Below are positions 55,446-64,000 of a stretch of 64,000 nt of DNA, piece by piece. Position 1 is the first letter of the stretch. Each line of letters starts with the position of its first letter. The notes under the pieces are model-generated. The model was not told the origin of the DNA and ran no database searches. It worked only from the letters and a program-made list of their open reading frames with translations. The DNA is from Gammaproteobacteria bacterium (GTDB lineage Bacteria; Pseudomonadota; Gammaproteobacteria; Burkholderiales; Burkholderiaceae_C): the NCBI GenBank assembly GCA_025359085.1, contig JANYHL010000082.1:1-64000 (forward strand), written 5' to 3'. The position numbers and the translations under genes were made by a program.

Positions 55446-58400
55446 GTTAGATACTCGGCGCGCTTGCTGGCCATGACCTTGAAGCTGCGCAGAAGATGAG
55501 CCAGTTCGCTGTCCGTGATGCCGTAGAGCCGGGCGACCGTTTTGTCGTTTTGGGCACGCAGGGTATCTTGGACTTTGGCGGTTTGCGGCAGGTCTTTTGG
55601 CTGCACGTCAAACAGCGGAGCCAATTCGGCAAAGTCGTCCCAACTGGCGGCCAGGCTCAGGAGCAGCGCGTTTTTGGCGAGCTGGGCGTAGTCGGGGTTG
55701 TTACGAATCTCGTCGTCGGTCGGTTGCGGCATGGGCAGGCGGTAGAGGTAGGTTTTACTGATGTGAATCTGGATCATGAAACGCGCCAGCCAGTCCACCG
55801 GCACGCTGTTGAACCACGCCAAAGCAAACAACAGGCGCAGCGGAGACACCGCTTGCACATTCACTTGCCCATCCGAATTGAGCATATAGTTTTTGGGCGT
55901 ATTGGCAAAAACCGTGTGACCACTGCCACTGTTTTTTGGCAGTAAGGCAAAAATTAAGCTCCGTTCATTAGTATCACTGGCTACTTCCCTAAACCCCAGC
56001 CTCACAAACTCGCGGTCAAACCGCACAGCGTTGACGCGCTGCGCCACTTTAGCCTTGGGCACGCCCAAGTCTTGTGCCATGCGGTGCAGTTCCTTGCTAC
56101 TCAACCGTTCGTCAAATGCGGCAGCATCCAGCCAGTACTGCGGCTTGTCATGCTGGTGGCTGTATTGCCAGATCATCTTGCCTTCAAACAGCGGCAACAA
56201 GCCCGGTGCCTCTTTTTCAAGAAACAGGTCTTTGTCATCGGTCATGTGCAATTCACGCCGAAAATCCAGCCAATTTCCTGACAACGCCGGAAATGCTGAG
56301 TAGCACTTTTCAAGAAGAACCAAATCCGCACCGCTGCGTAACTCCATCAGCGCCCAATGCTCGGGCGAGAGGGTCTTCAAGGTGTCCAGTGGATAAGGAA
56401 CATGGCGTGCGGCATTGTTCAATTCGGCGGGGTCCAGTACGTAAAAGGCCGTGTCAATAACCTGGTCCTGCGCTGAAACAGGCGCACTGTTGACCACCTG
56501 CATCAAGGCGAATTTGTAGCTGCGGTGAACGTCCGGAAAAATCCCTTTGTTGTTCTCGAAACTCCAGAAAAACGGCATGTGGCAGTGCGTGAAGATATGT
56601 TTACGCAATACCGTTGAGCCTTCTTCAAACATCAGCGCGCTGGGCAACACGTAATTCAGACTGCCGCCGGCTGCCAGCAGCCCCAGGTTGCGCTCGACAA
56701 ACAGGCGAAACAAATTGCCGTCGCCCGCGCCTTTGTTGAGGGGCGACGCAGCGGTGTAGTAGTCATCGGCAACTTCCATTTCGCGTTTGGCAGTTTTATA
56801 AGCAGCCGCAATGTGCTCACTCTCCAACAACCGCTTTTGCACGGCGGCTTTCTCGGAGTTTTTCAGGCTGCGGTAGTTGCTGTGGTACTGCGGAAAGAAG
56901 TCGGTGTCCGAGAACTTGGTTTTGTCCCACGGCGGATTGCCCACGATGATGTCAAAGCCTTTTTGCGCCCCGGCAAAGGCTTCCGGGAAAGCCACCTCGA
57001 AGTGGAAGAAACGGTAGCGCGTGGCGTAGGCCTCAATTTGGCGGAGTGCGGCGCTTTTGCTTTTGCTGTCGTCAAACAACTGGCTGATGAGGTCTGGCGT
57101 TTTGCTCAGTGCCTCGCAATCGTCCCGCTTGCCCTCGGCCAACAGGGCGCGGCGGGTGCAAATAAAACTCAGCGCCCTTGAGAGCAGATTGAGCTTGGGG
57201 CTGATGGTGTTTTTCCACAGTGCCTTGGACTGCTCGACCTCTTGCGCCGTGGTGTCGCGCATGGCGTCCAGCTCATGCATGACGGTGCGCAGGTCGTCAA
57301 ATTTGGCACTCAGGTTTTCGACGAAGAAGTCGTTTTGCTGGACTTCAACCGCGTTGTACTGGATAAAGTCTTGCACGCTGGCCCCCATGAGCGAGTTGCC
57401 GTGCTGCACATGGTGCTCGATGAACGACAGCGGCGTGCCAAAGATAAAGCTGTCCATCCACAGCGACAGGCGCGCCAGCTCCACGGCAAAGGGGTTCAGG
57501 TCCACGCCAAAGATGCAGCGCTTGAGCAGGGCGCGCTTGAGAATTTGCGCGTCTTCCGGCATGTAGTCCAGATTCAGAAACTGCAGTTGCTCGCTGATTT
57601 TGGCGCTCTCGTCGGCCACGAGTTGCTGCAGGTCGGCGTCCGTGTCCAGCCGTGCCAGCGCCAGGTCGGTCAAATAGCCCAGCGCCTCGACCAAAAAATG
57701 CCCACTGCCACAGGCGTTGTCGAGGATTTTGAGGTCCATGAACGTGCGTCCGTTGGCATTGCCGCTGGCCGCCGCCGCAGCGATGGCGTGGTCGATGCTG
57801 GCCTTGACCAGCGGTTGTGACAACACGGGCTCGGTGTAGTAGCTGGCCGTGGTTTTACGGGAATTGCTGGCACTCTTGAGGTAAACGTCGCCTTTTTTGA
57901 CGCTGACTTCACGCCATGCCCGAAAGCCTTTTTCTTTGCGGATGTTGGCCGTATCGTAGGCATCAAAGTAGGCTTCAATCGTTTTGCCCTTGGTCGCGCT
58001 GCTCTCAAATTCGAGGTAAACGGCGTTCTCGGTGGCGCGTTCAAATCTAAACTCCAGCAAGCCTTCGTAGATGCGGCCCAAGTGGGTGACGCTCATGTTT
58101 TTGAAATCGCGCCGCGTGTCAAACAAGGTATTGCCCCGGTTCGTCTTGTAGAGCAATTTCTCCAGCAACTGGCGCAGGGTGGCGTTGTCAAAAATTTTGG
58201 GCTTGAGCAGCAAGGGCGCACGCGCCGGGTCAAACAAACCACCGTTGAAGAGGGGGATGTCAATGTCCTCTGCCCCCTCGTCCAGCATCTCGAACAATTG
58301 CTTGAGGGCGTACACGCCGTCGTGGAGCTGGTCTCGCTCGGTGCTTCGACGATGTTCCGTTGGCCGCAGGGTTTGAAAAATATGGGCCAGACTGTAGCGC

Positions 58401-59305
58401 TGGTAGAACGGATGTTTGTTCAGCAGAGCGAAATTTTTGTCCTCAAAGTACACCACGAACAGCAGGCGAAACAGCAGCACCACACTGTTTTCATAGACAT
58501 CAGCGAGGCTGGCTTTGGGGTTGGCTTTCTGGATGGCCTTGCCCATGATTTCGAACAGCGAATCCTCACCCGCATAGCCATAGATCACGGCTTTGAGGTT
58601 TTCTTCGACCGCTAGCGTGAAGTCGGCAGACGCAAAAATGGCCTGTTGGATGGCGCTGACTTGACCTGCCTCTGTCGGCTGCACATAGGTATCACGGCCA
58701 AAGAAAAAGGCAAACAATGCCAGCCCTTGCGCTTTTTCAGCGGCATCTTCAATTGCCAACAGGCGTAGTAAATCAAACTCGATGAAGGTTTTTTTGGCCG
58801 TGATTTTGTCGGTGTCGTACACCCGCCAAATGCGACCGTTGGTCAAAAAACCAAATCGCACCCGCAAAGTGCTGAGGTAGTCCTGAAGCTGATGATGTGG
58901 GTTTTGATTGCGATCCGCTTTGCCCGTGTCGAGGGTTTTGCCCCACGCTTTGGATTCGCAAATGGCTGTGACAAGAGCGTGGTCCCGGCTGGCAATCAGC
59001 GCATTTTCTTGTTCTGGGTGCAGCACCAAACAGTAATCGGGCTTGGCAAACTTACCCTGTACGGTGACTCCTACCTGATAGGCCTTTGCCCAGCCCAACT
59101 GGGCCAACAAGGGCGCAATAAATTTCTCTTCCAGTTGCGCCTCGTTACGGGCGGCCAAGGTGGGGGCATCGAAATGTTCTTTTAGCCAAACTTCCAAAGC
59201 GTATGGAATCGGCTTGGCCAGTAATTCGTTCGCCTTTTGGGCAATAAAGCCGTCATCGAGCAGCGTGTTGGTAAGCCAGGGCCGAGGAAATAGGTCTTGC
59301 GTCAT
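55433..59305 (-). CDS. Eco57I-like (type IIG) restriction-modification enzyme
   Basis: This 1290-residue protein joins nuclease and methyltransferase. The N-terminal part has a PD-(D/E)xK site: KPDYCLVL (Asp90) and ICESK (117-119). The N6-adenine methyltransferase follows, with [13 protein letters not shown] (motif I) near 530 and the NPPW catalytic motif ([12 protein letters not shown]) near 788. The C-terminal region should hold the target-recognition domain and ends in a helical tail. No separate methyltransferase or specificity gene is nearby, so it is probably self-contained. A BREX PglX-like relative is an alternative, but no other BREX gene is present. ATG 59305 overlaps the lolD stop (ATGA). 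Confidence 0.85.
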   Translation of the reverse strand: MTQDLFPRPWLTNTLLDDGFIAQKANELLAKPIPYALEVWLKEHFDAPTLAARNEAQLEEKFIAPLLAQLGWAKAYQVGVTVQGKFAKPDYCLVLHPEQENALIASRDHALVTAICESKAWGKTLDTGKADRNQNPHHQLQDYLSTLRVRFGFLTNGRIWRVYDTDKITAKKTFIEFDLLRLLAIEDAAEKAQGLALFAFFFGRDTYVQPTEAGQVSAIQQAIFASADFTLAVEENLKAVIYGYAGEDSLFEIMGKAIQKANPKASLADVYENSVVLLFRLLFVVYFEDKNFALLNKHPFYQRYSLAHIFQTLRPTEHRRSTERDQLHDGVYALKQLFEMLDEGAEDIDIPLFNGGLFDPARAPLLLKPKIFDNATLRQLLEKLLYKTNRGNTLFDTRRDFKNMSVTHLGRIYEGLLEFRFERATENAVYLEFESSATKGKTIEAYFDAYDTANIRKEKGFRAWREVSVKKGDVYLKSASNSRKTTASYYTEPVLSQPLVKASIDHAIAAAAASGNANGRTFMDLKILDNACGSGHFLVEALGYLTDLALARLDTDADLQQLVADESAKISEQLQFLNLDYMPEDAQILKRALLKRCIFGVDLNPFAVELARLSLWMDSFIFGTPLSFIEHHVQHGNSLMGASVQDFIQYNAVEVQQNDFFVENLSAKFDDLRTVMHELDAMRDTTAQEVEQSKALWKNTISPKLNLLSRALSFICTRRALLAEGKRDDCEALSKTPDLISQLFDDSKSKSAALRQIEAYATRYRFFHFEVAFPEAFAGAQKGFDIIVGNPPWDKTKFSDTDFFPQYHSNYRSLKNSEKAAVQKRLLESEHIAAAYKTAKREMEVADDYYTAASPLNKGAGDGNLFRLFVERNLGLLAAGGSLNYVLPSALMFEEGSTVLRKHIFTHCHMPFFWSFENNKGIFPDVHRSYKFALMQVVNSAPVSAQDQVIDTAFYVLDPAELNNAARHVPYPLDTLKTLSPEHWALMELRSGADLVLLEKCYSAFPALSGNWLDFRRELHMTDDKDLFLEKEAPGLLPLFEGKMIWQYSHQHDKPQYWLDAAAFDERLSSKELHRMAQDLGVPKAKVAQRVNAVRFDREFVRLGFREVASDTNERSLIFALLPKNSGSGHTVFANTPKNYMLNSDGQVNVQAVSPLRLLFALAWFNSVPVDWLARFMIQIHISKTYLYRLPMPQPTDDEIRNNPDYAQLAKNALLLSLAASWDDFAELAPLFDVQPKDLPQTAKVQDTLRAQNDKTVARLYGITDSELAHLLRSFKVMASKRAEYLTLLN

Positions 59306-60102
59306 GACAATTTCCCCTGCACCAGCCGCAATTGACGCCCGCAACGCGCCGCCAGCGTTTCGTCATGCGTGACGACGATAAACGCCGTGCCCTGGGTGCG
59401 CGCCAGTTCCAGCATCAGCTCAAACACACCGTCAGCCGTGGCGCGATCCAAATTGCCGGTGGGCTCGTCGGCCAGCACGCAGGCCGGGCGCGTGACCAGC
59501 GCACGGGCAATCGCCACGCGCTGGCGCTCGCCGCCGGAAAGCTCGGCCGGCCGATGCAGCAAGCGCTCTTGCAATCCGACTTTTGCTAGCATTTCAGTAG
59601 CTATCTTCGTAGATTCTACGGGGGCCAGGCGCCGAATCCATAAAGGCATGGCCACATTGTCCAGGGCGCTGAATTCGGGCAGCAGGTGGTGAAACTGATA
59701 AACAAAACCGAGGTACTGGTTACGCAAACGACCCTGCGCGGCGGCGCTCTGATGCGCCAGGTCCTGCCCGTGCAAGAACACCGAGCCGCTGGTCGGGGCA
59801 TCCAGCCCGCCCATCAAATGCAGCAGCGTGCTTTTGCCGGAGCCCGAAGCCCCGACGATGGCCAGCGTTTCGCCGGCGCGCACGTCCAGGTCCACCCCTT
59901 GCAGCACCGTTACATCGAGTCGGCCCTCGGTGAAGCGCTTGGTGATGGCGCGTGCACTTAAAACTATGTCCGTTCGTCCTGAGCCGCCGGTCCTGAGCGC
60001 GGCTGAAGGGCCCGCCAAGGCTTCGACAGGCTCAGCCCGAACGGAGGTGGGTTCAGCGCGCACCGAGGTGGATTCGGGCTGAGCGGTGAAAATATCATTC
60101 AT
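59302..60102 (-). CDS. lolD: Lipoprotein-releasing ABC transporter ATP-binding protein
   Basis: LolD powers release of outer-membrane lipoproteins from the inner membrane to LolA. It has Walker [10 protein letters not shown], the LolD-type [19 protein letters not shown] segment, signature [15 protein letters not shown] and Walker [12 protein letters not shown]. At 266 residues it is about 35-40 longer than usual. The excess is an N-terminal extension (about 8-46) that is a translated REP-like element ([20 protein letters not shown]), and a second repeat is read at about 154-172. It overlaps lolC by 8 bp and the restriction-modification gene by 4 bp. Confidence 0.93.
   Translation of the reverse strand: MNDIFTAQPESTSVRAEPTSVRAEPVEALAGPSAALRTGGSGRTDIVLSARAITKRFTEGRLDVTVLQGVDLDVRAGETLAIVGASGSGKSTLLHLMGGLDAPTSGSVFLHGQDLAHQSAAAQGRLRNQYLGFVYQFHHLLPEFSALDNVAMPLWIRRLAPVESTKIATEMLAKVGLQERLLHRPAELSGGERQRVAIARALVTRPACVLADEPTGNLDRATADGVFELMLELARTQGTAFIVVTHDETLAARCGRQLRLVQGKLS
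59585..59640 (-). repeat. Interspersed CTAGCCC/AGCTAT repeat inside lolD
   Basis: On the minus strand CGGCGCCTGGCCCCCGTAG leads to GATAGCTACTGAAATGC. It is in frame and sense, encoding [17 protein letters not shown]. Confidence 0.75.
59970..60044 (+). repeat. REP-like inverted repeat at the 5' end of lolD
   Basis: CCGTTCGTCCTGAGC and CTTCGACAGGCTCAGCCCGA are the arms. The second arm is identical to 30378-30400 in ileS. Extra GAGGTGGGTTCAGC / GAGGTGGATTCGGG units extend it toward the lolD start. Confidence 0.88.
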
Positions 60103-61351
60103 AGCGCAAGGCCTCCGCCGGGTTCACCCGACTGGCGCGCCAGCTCGGGTACAGGGTCGCCAAAAAAGCCAGCACCAAAGAAATGACCGCAATCGGCACG
60201 ATATCGGCCTGCTGCGGATCACTTGGCATGCGACTGATCAAATAAATGTCTTTGGGCAAAAAGCTGGCGTGAAACAGCTGCTCCAGCGCAGGCACGATCA
60301 CGTCAATGTTGAACGCCACGCTCAGGCCCAGGGCGAGCCCGGCGAAGGTGCCGATCACCCCCACCATCGCGCCCTGCACCACAAAAATACCCATGATGCT
60401 GCGCGGACTGGCTCCCAGCGTGCGCAGGATGGCAATGTCGGCGCGCTTGTCGGTGACCGTCATCACCAGCGTACTGACCAGGTTGAAGGCCGCCACCGCC
60501 ACGATGAGCGTGAGGATGATAAACATCATGCGTTTTTCCATCTGCACCGCGGCAAACCAGGTGCGGTTCTGGCGGGTCCAGTCGCGAATCAACAGCTCTC
60601 CGGTCAAGGTCTTGGCCAGATCGACCGCCACCTCGCGCGCCTGGTGCAAATCGCGCAGCTTGACCCGCACGCCGCTAGGGCCTTCCAGCCGGAAGATGCG
60701 CGCCGCATCTTCAATGTGCATCAGCACCAGCGCCGAGTCGTATTCAAAATGCCCCGAGTCAAAGGTGCCGACCACGGTCATCTGCTTGAGGCGCGGCACG
60801 ACACCGGCCGGGGTGACTTGGCCGCTGGGCGCGACCAGCGTCACTTTGTCGCCCTGGCGCACACCCAGGGAACGCGCCAGTTCGCCGCCCAACACGACAC
60901 CAAACTCACCGGGAATCAGGCGGTTCAAACCGGTGTTTTTCAGCTCGATGGCGAGGTCGGTCACCGCGGGCTCCAGACTCGGCTCAATGCCGCGCACGAT
61001 CGTGCCTTTCATGTCCTCCCCCCTTGCCAGCAGGGCTTGAGTAGCTATGAAAGGTGCAGCGCCAATCACTTGCGGATGGGCCCGCACCTGACGCAGCGTG
61101 AGCGCCACATCGGGCAGGGCCGCGCCGTTGGGCGCCAGAATTTCAATGTGCGACACCACGCCCAGCATGCGGTCCCGCACTTCTTTCTGAAAGCCGTTCA
61201 TCACGCTCAGCACAATGATCAGTGCCGCCACGCCCAGCGCAATGCCCAACATCGACACACCCGAGATGAAAGAGATAAAGCCGTTGCGCCGGGTGGCGCG
61301 GCCAGCGCGCGTGTAGCGCCAGCCAAGAATGAGTTCATAGGGGAGTTGCAT
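60095..61351 (-). CDS. lolC: Lipoprotein-releasing ABC transporter permease LolC/LolE
   Basis: This 418-residue permease of the LolCDE complex has four membrane segments: one near the N-terminus ([31 protein letters not shown]) and three near the C-terminus, with a large periplasmic domain between. The [19 protein letters not shown] start and [19 protein letters not shown] loop are family signatures. Only one permease gene is present, so the transporter may work with two identical subunits (LolCE-fused type). ATG 61351 is chosen. A repeat copy is read at about residues 99-111. Confidence 0.94.
   Translation of the reverse strand: MQLPYELILGWRYTRAGRATRRNGFISFISGVSMLGIALGVAALIIVLSVMNGFQKEVRDRMLGVVSHIEILAPNGAALPDVALTLRQVRAHPQVIGAAPFIATQALLARGEDMKGTIVRGIEPSLEPAVTDLAIELKNTGLNRLIPGEFGVVLGGELARSLGVRQGDKVTLVAPSGQVTPAGVVPRLKQMTVVGTFDSGHFEYDSALVLMHIEDAARIFRLEGPSGVRVKLRDLHQAREVAVDLAKTLTGELLIRDWTRQNRTWFAAVQMEKRMMFIILTLIVAVAAFNLVSTLVMTVTDKRADIAILRTLGASPRSIMGIFVVQGAMVGVIGTFAGLALGLSVAFNIDVIVPALEQLFHASFLPKDIYLISRMPSDPQQADIVPIAVISLVLAFLATLYPSWRASRVNPAEALRYE
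61017..61055 (+). repeat. Interspersed repeat fragment inside lolC
   Basis: CCCTTGCCAGCAGGGCTTGAG followed by TAGCTATGAAAG matches the stem and right half of the family. It is antisense to lolC and in frame ([13 protein letters not shown]). Confidence 0.6.
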
Positions 61352-61502
61352 GGACCGCCAAAGTTGAAAACAAGGGGCATTGTGGCATTGCGTACCTTGG
61401 CGGCGACGCGAACGGTCAGGTCGTCTATCATCCAGGGCCAGCCAGGCCGCTAGCGGCGCCTGCCTGCCAGACCCACATCGCCCTGCCAAAAGGATAAAAA
61501 TA

Positions 61503-62192
61503 TTGAAATCCGTTGCCCTTGGACTCCTGTCTTCACTCATCATTCTTGGCGGCGGTTCAGCCACTGCAAGCCAACCCGCTCAGCAAATCTTCGACCAAGT
61601 TGCGGCTGCGTACGGCGCAACGCCGCCAGCGGCGATCCGTGAAAAGGGCACCACGACCTCATTCCTTCGCGGCAACGGCCCGCTCGTGCGGCTGTTCAAG
61701 GCACCCGACAAATTTCGCAGCGAAATCAGCTACGCCTCCAGCAATGAGGTGCGCACGCTGGTCGGCCCCCTGGCCTGGCAACAGCACAAGCCGGCCAATA
61801 CGGTGTCGCGCGGCGCAATTGCCCTGCAAGCCGCACGCATTGCCCTGCCTTGGAACATGCTCGCGCTGCGGTCCGCCACGGTGGATCTTGGAACTGCGAC
61901 GACGCCCGAGGGCCAGACCGTGCAAATCGTCGAATTTCCGCTAGAACCGCAACTCAAGCTTGTCGTCGATATCGAGCCCGAAACCGGCCACATTTTGCGT
62001 TCGCGTGGGGTCATGTCGCTCGGCGACAGAGCTGCGGAGTTCGTCACCCACTACTCGGACTTCCGCCGTGAGGGCGGTCGAATCCATGCGGGCCGGGAAG
62101 ACCAGTTCGCGGTTGGGCAATACATCGGTTACTCGATCATCGATAGCGTCGAGTATCCTGAAACCATGCCAGACAGCGATTTCGCACCGTGA
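61503..62192 (+). CDS. Secreted protein of unknown function, possibly LolA-like
   Basis: From TTG 61503, with AAGGAT a few bases upstream, the 229-residue product has a clear signal peptide (KSVALGLLSSLIILGGGSATAS). The mature part (IFDQVAAAYG, VRLFKAPDKFRSEI, LKLVVDIEPETGHILRSRG) alternates short strands and could form the open beta-barrel fold of LolA/LolB-type carriers. That and its position divergent from lolC are only suggestive. I do not recognise a defined family. An extended ORF start at 61380 lacks the signal peptide and is not favoured. Confidence 0.55.
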   Translation: MKSVALGLLSSLIILGGGSATASQPAQQIFDQVAAAYGATPPAAIREKGTTTSFLRGNGPLVRLFKAPDKFRSEISYASSNEVRTLVGPLAWQQHKPANTVSRGAIALQAARIALPWNMLALRSATVDLGTATTPEGQTVQIVEFPLEPQLKLVVDIEPETGHILRSRGVMSLGDRAAEFVTHYSDFRREGGRIHAGREDQFAVGQYIGYSIIDSVEYPETMPDSDFAP

Positions 62193-62332
62193 GTTTTTGA
62201 CCTGCCGCGGGGCTACAGTGGCATTGGATATGAATTCATTCGCGGGGGCGGAGCTTGGCATATTGCCTTGCAAGACCGGCGCCGCTGCACCTTGCCCCGC
62301 CTGTGGTGGCCGCCATGCGGGACAATCCACCC

Positions 62333-63277
62333 ATGCACCTCCTGATTCCATTCGCCTTTTGCAGTTCCGAGGGCTGCCGCCCGGCGCTGGCGCCGCTCCA
62401 GCTCCCGAACCTTCAAAAACTGCTGCGCCGCCTGACAGCGCAGCCGATGGACAGCGGCGACGAAGCCAGTCTGTCGCCACCGCACGAACGCGCCTTGGCG
62501 CGCGCCCTGGGTTTGCCGACGCAGGACGGCTTGATTCCTTGGGCCGCGCTGCAGGCGCAAACCACCCTGGCCGCCGCGACCGACTCGGCCTGGGCCTTCA
62601 TCACCCCCTGCCACTGGCGCACCGGGGCCAAGCATGTCGCCATGGGCGGCGTGCCGCTGCCTGATTTTGAGGCGAAGGAATCTCTTGCCCTGCTGACCGC
62701 GATGCAGCCCTATTTTGCTGAAGACGGCATCCGCTTGCACTACGAGAAGCCTGGGCGTTGGCTGGCCTGCGGCGATAGGTTCAATGGCCTGCCCACGGCC
62801 TCGCTGGACCGCGTGGCCGGGCGCGACGTGGCGCCCTGGCTGCCCGGCACCAGCAACGCGATTCCCTTGCAACGCCTGCAAAGTGAAATGCAGATGCTGC
62901 TCTACCACCACCCGGTCAACGACGCCCGTTCAGCGCGTGGCGTGCCGAGCGTCAACTCGTTCTGGGTCAGCGGCAGCGGCGTCTTGCCCGAGTTGCCGCG
63001 CGTTGCGGCCGCTGCGTCCCCACCGGTGGTGGTGAGCAGCTTGCGCGCTGCAGCCCTGACCGAAGACTGGCCCGCCTGGGTGCAAGCCTGGCAAGCGCTG
63101 GACGGCACCGAATGCGCCGCGCTGTGGGCCACGCTGAATCAAGGTGGTAGCGCTGAACTCACCTTGTGTGGCGAACGCAACGCCCAGACCTTCAGCGCCG
63201 AACCAGCCTCGTTTCTCCAAAAAATTTCAGATCTTTTTGGCTCCAAGCCCCCGTCCCTATTGCTTGAGCAGCTATGA
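62333..63277 (+). CDS. Phosphoglycerate-mutase-like conserved protein upstream of recJ
   Basis: This 314-residue protein belongs to a conserved group in this bacterial family annotated as phosphoglycerate-mutase-like and usually placed before recJ. Visible conserved parts are LIPFAFCSSEGC, FITPCHWRTGAKHVAMGG, LYHHPVNDARSARGVPSVNSFW and the SGSGVLP segment. I see no firmly assignable catalytic motif, so the enzymatic label is weak. Its last 15-20 codons lie in an interspersed repeat, and its stop overlaps the recJ ATG (ATGA). Confidence 0.65.
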   Translation: MHLLIPFAFCSSEGCRPALAPLQLPNLQKLLRRLTAQPMDSGDEASLSPPHERALARALGLPTQDGLIPWAALQAQTTLAAATDSAWAFITPCHWRTGAKHVAMGGVPLPDFEAKESLALLTAMQPYFAEDGIRLHYEKPGRWLACGDRFNGLPTASLDRVAGRDVAPWLPGTSNAIPLQRLQSEMQMLLYHHPVNDARSARGVPSVNSFWVSGSGVLPELPRVAAAASPPVVVSSLRAAALTEDWPAWVQAWQALDGTECAALWATLNQGGSAELTLCGERNAQTFSAEPASFLQKISDLFGSKPPSLLLEQL

Positions 63278-63287
63278 AAATATTAGT
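63221..63287 (+). repeat. Interspersed repeat spanning the stop/start junction with recJ
   Basis: AAATTTCAG...GGCTCCAAGCCCCCG...GAGCAGCTATGAAAATATTAG follows the family layout. Its AGCTATGAAAA end contains both the TGA of the upstream gene and the recJ ATG. Confidence 0.85.
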
Positions 63288-64000
63288 CCGAGAGATTCCG
63301 CCCCGCTCTGCCTGGGCGCTGGAGCAAGCCGGCATTCACCCGCTGCTGGCCCAGCTTTATGCCGCGCGCGGCGTGCAAAGCGTGCAGGAACTTGACGACG
63401 GCCTGGCGCGCTTGATTGCGCCCACTGAAATGCGGGGTTTGAGCGCGGCAGCGGCCCTGCTGGCCGACGCGATGGCGGCTGACAAAAAACTCTGCATCGT
63501 GGCCGACTATGACTGCGACGGCGCCACCGCCTGCGCGGTCGGCATTCGGGGCTTGCGCCTGCTCGGTGCCAAGCATGTGACCTACATCGTGCCCGACCGC
63601 GTGGTCGACGGCTACGGCCTGACGTCACCGATTTCAGAACGCGTCAAGGCCAGCGGTGCGGACGTGCTGATCACGGTGGATAACGGCATCGCCAGTTTTG
63701 ACGGTGTCGCCACCGCGCGTGCGCTGGGCCTGCAGGTGCTGGTGACGGACCACCACTTGCCCGCCAGCCGGGACGGCCAGATCGTGTTGCCCGAGGCGGA
63801 TGTGATCGTCAACCCGAACCAACCCGGCTGCACGTTTGCCAGCAAATCCATCGCCGGTGTCGGCGTGATGTTTTATGTGTTGCTGGCGCTGCGCGCCGAG
63901 CTGCGGCAACGGGGCGTGTTCAATGCAGCCACGCAACCGAAACTCGATGCCCTGCTGCCGCTGGTGGCCCTGGGCACGGTGGCCGATGTGGTCAAGCTCG
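63274..64000 (+). CDS. recJ: Single-stranded-DNA exonuclease RecJ, 5' part
   Basis: RecJ is the 5'-3' ssDNA exonuclease of recombination and mismatch repair. The frame opens at ATG 63274 and runs off the window without a stop, which is why the ORF track misses it. DHH-family motifs are present: VADYDCDGATA (about 68-78), VDNGIASFDG, VTDHHLPA and NPNQPGCTF. About 242 of roughly 570 residues are visible. Its first codons come from the repeat element shared with the upstream gene. Confidence 0.95.
   Translation, partial: MKILVREIPPRSAWALEQAGIHPLLAQLYAARGVQSVQELDDGLARLIAPTEMRGLSAAAALLADAMAADKKLCIVADYDCDGATACAVGIRGLRLLGAKHVTYIVPDRVVDGYGLTSPISERVKASGADVLITVDNGIASFDGVATARALGLQVLVTDHHLPASRDGQIVLPEADVIVNPNQPGCTFASKSIAGVGVMFYVLLALRAELRQRGVFNAATQPKLDALLPLVALGTVADVVKL

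Overview
The window looks like chromosomal DNA of a betaproteobacterium in the family Comamonadaceae, most like Rhodoferax or Polaromonas. This rests on gene content and order (DUF3460-scpA, lolC-lolD with a nearby tatD), on high-GC codon use, and above all on a short interspersed repeat (core like CTAGCCCTTAT ... AGCTATTAAA) that I recall as abundant in that family. The species is not proven from the sequence.

Layout. 1-13 kb is housekeeping: a two-receiver diguanylate cyclase, a CNNM/CBS protein, apaH, an RhlE-type helicase, DUF3460, scpA, then a tight nadB-panD-panB-panC block that uses aspartate for NAD and beta-alanine/CoA, and a PcrA/UvrD helicase. 13-18 kb holds guaC, a tRNA-Lys(CTT) and a 1.1-kb islet bounded by a perfect 46-bp duplication of the tRNA 3' end (attL/attR), with a DUF805 gene, a signal-less DUF4124 gene and no integrase. 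18-34 kb carries maeB, serS, a thiamine ABC transporter (thiB-thiP-thiQ) behind a TPP riboswitch, a LigE-type ATP-dependent DNA ligase, an HNH nuclease, ribF-ileS-lspA, a quinone oxidoreductase and an SDR protein lacking the catalytic Tyr/Lys.

35-43 kb is a two-gene electron-transfer operon: a 1663-residue pyruvate:ferredoxin oxidoreductase with an extra C-terminal ferredoxin-like domain, overlapping by 4 bp a 947-residue protein that fuses the NfnB/GltD-like and NfnA/ferredoxin-NADP reductase-like halves. 43-48 kb has DUF3422, a GspE-type ATPase, a spermidine-synthase-like protein and a family-6 uracil/hypoxanthine DNA glycosylase. 48-52.4 kb is a PEP-CTERM accessory cluster: two exosortase-associated FeeM-like acyltransferases, a PaaK-like adenylating enzyme and a THxN-type PEP-CTERM protein with a near-consensus sigma-54 promoter. 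53.3-59.3 kb is accessory DNA between tatD and lolD: a truncated ABC permease, a DUF4143 ATPase and an Eco57I-like restriction-modification enzyme whose start codon overlaps the lolD stop. The window ends with lolD-lolC, a secreted unknown protein, a phosphoglycerate-mutase-like protein and the 5' part of recJ.

Three families of small palindromic repeats run through the window: 16 copies of a 45-70-bp CTAGCCC...AGCTAT element, two copies of the TTCGACAGGCTCAGCCCGAACGG REP-like element, and two copies of a GGGACAGA...TCTGTC element. Many lie in frame inside conserved genes (ileS, uvrD, lolC, lolD, tatD and others), where they add peptide segments or supply stop and start codons.
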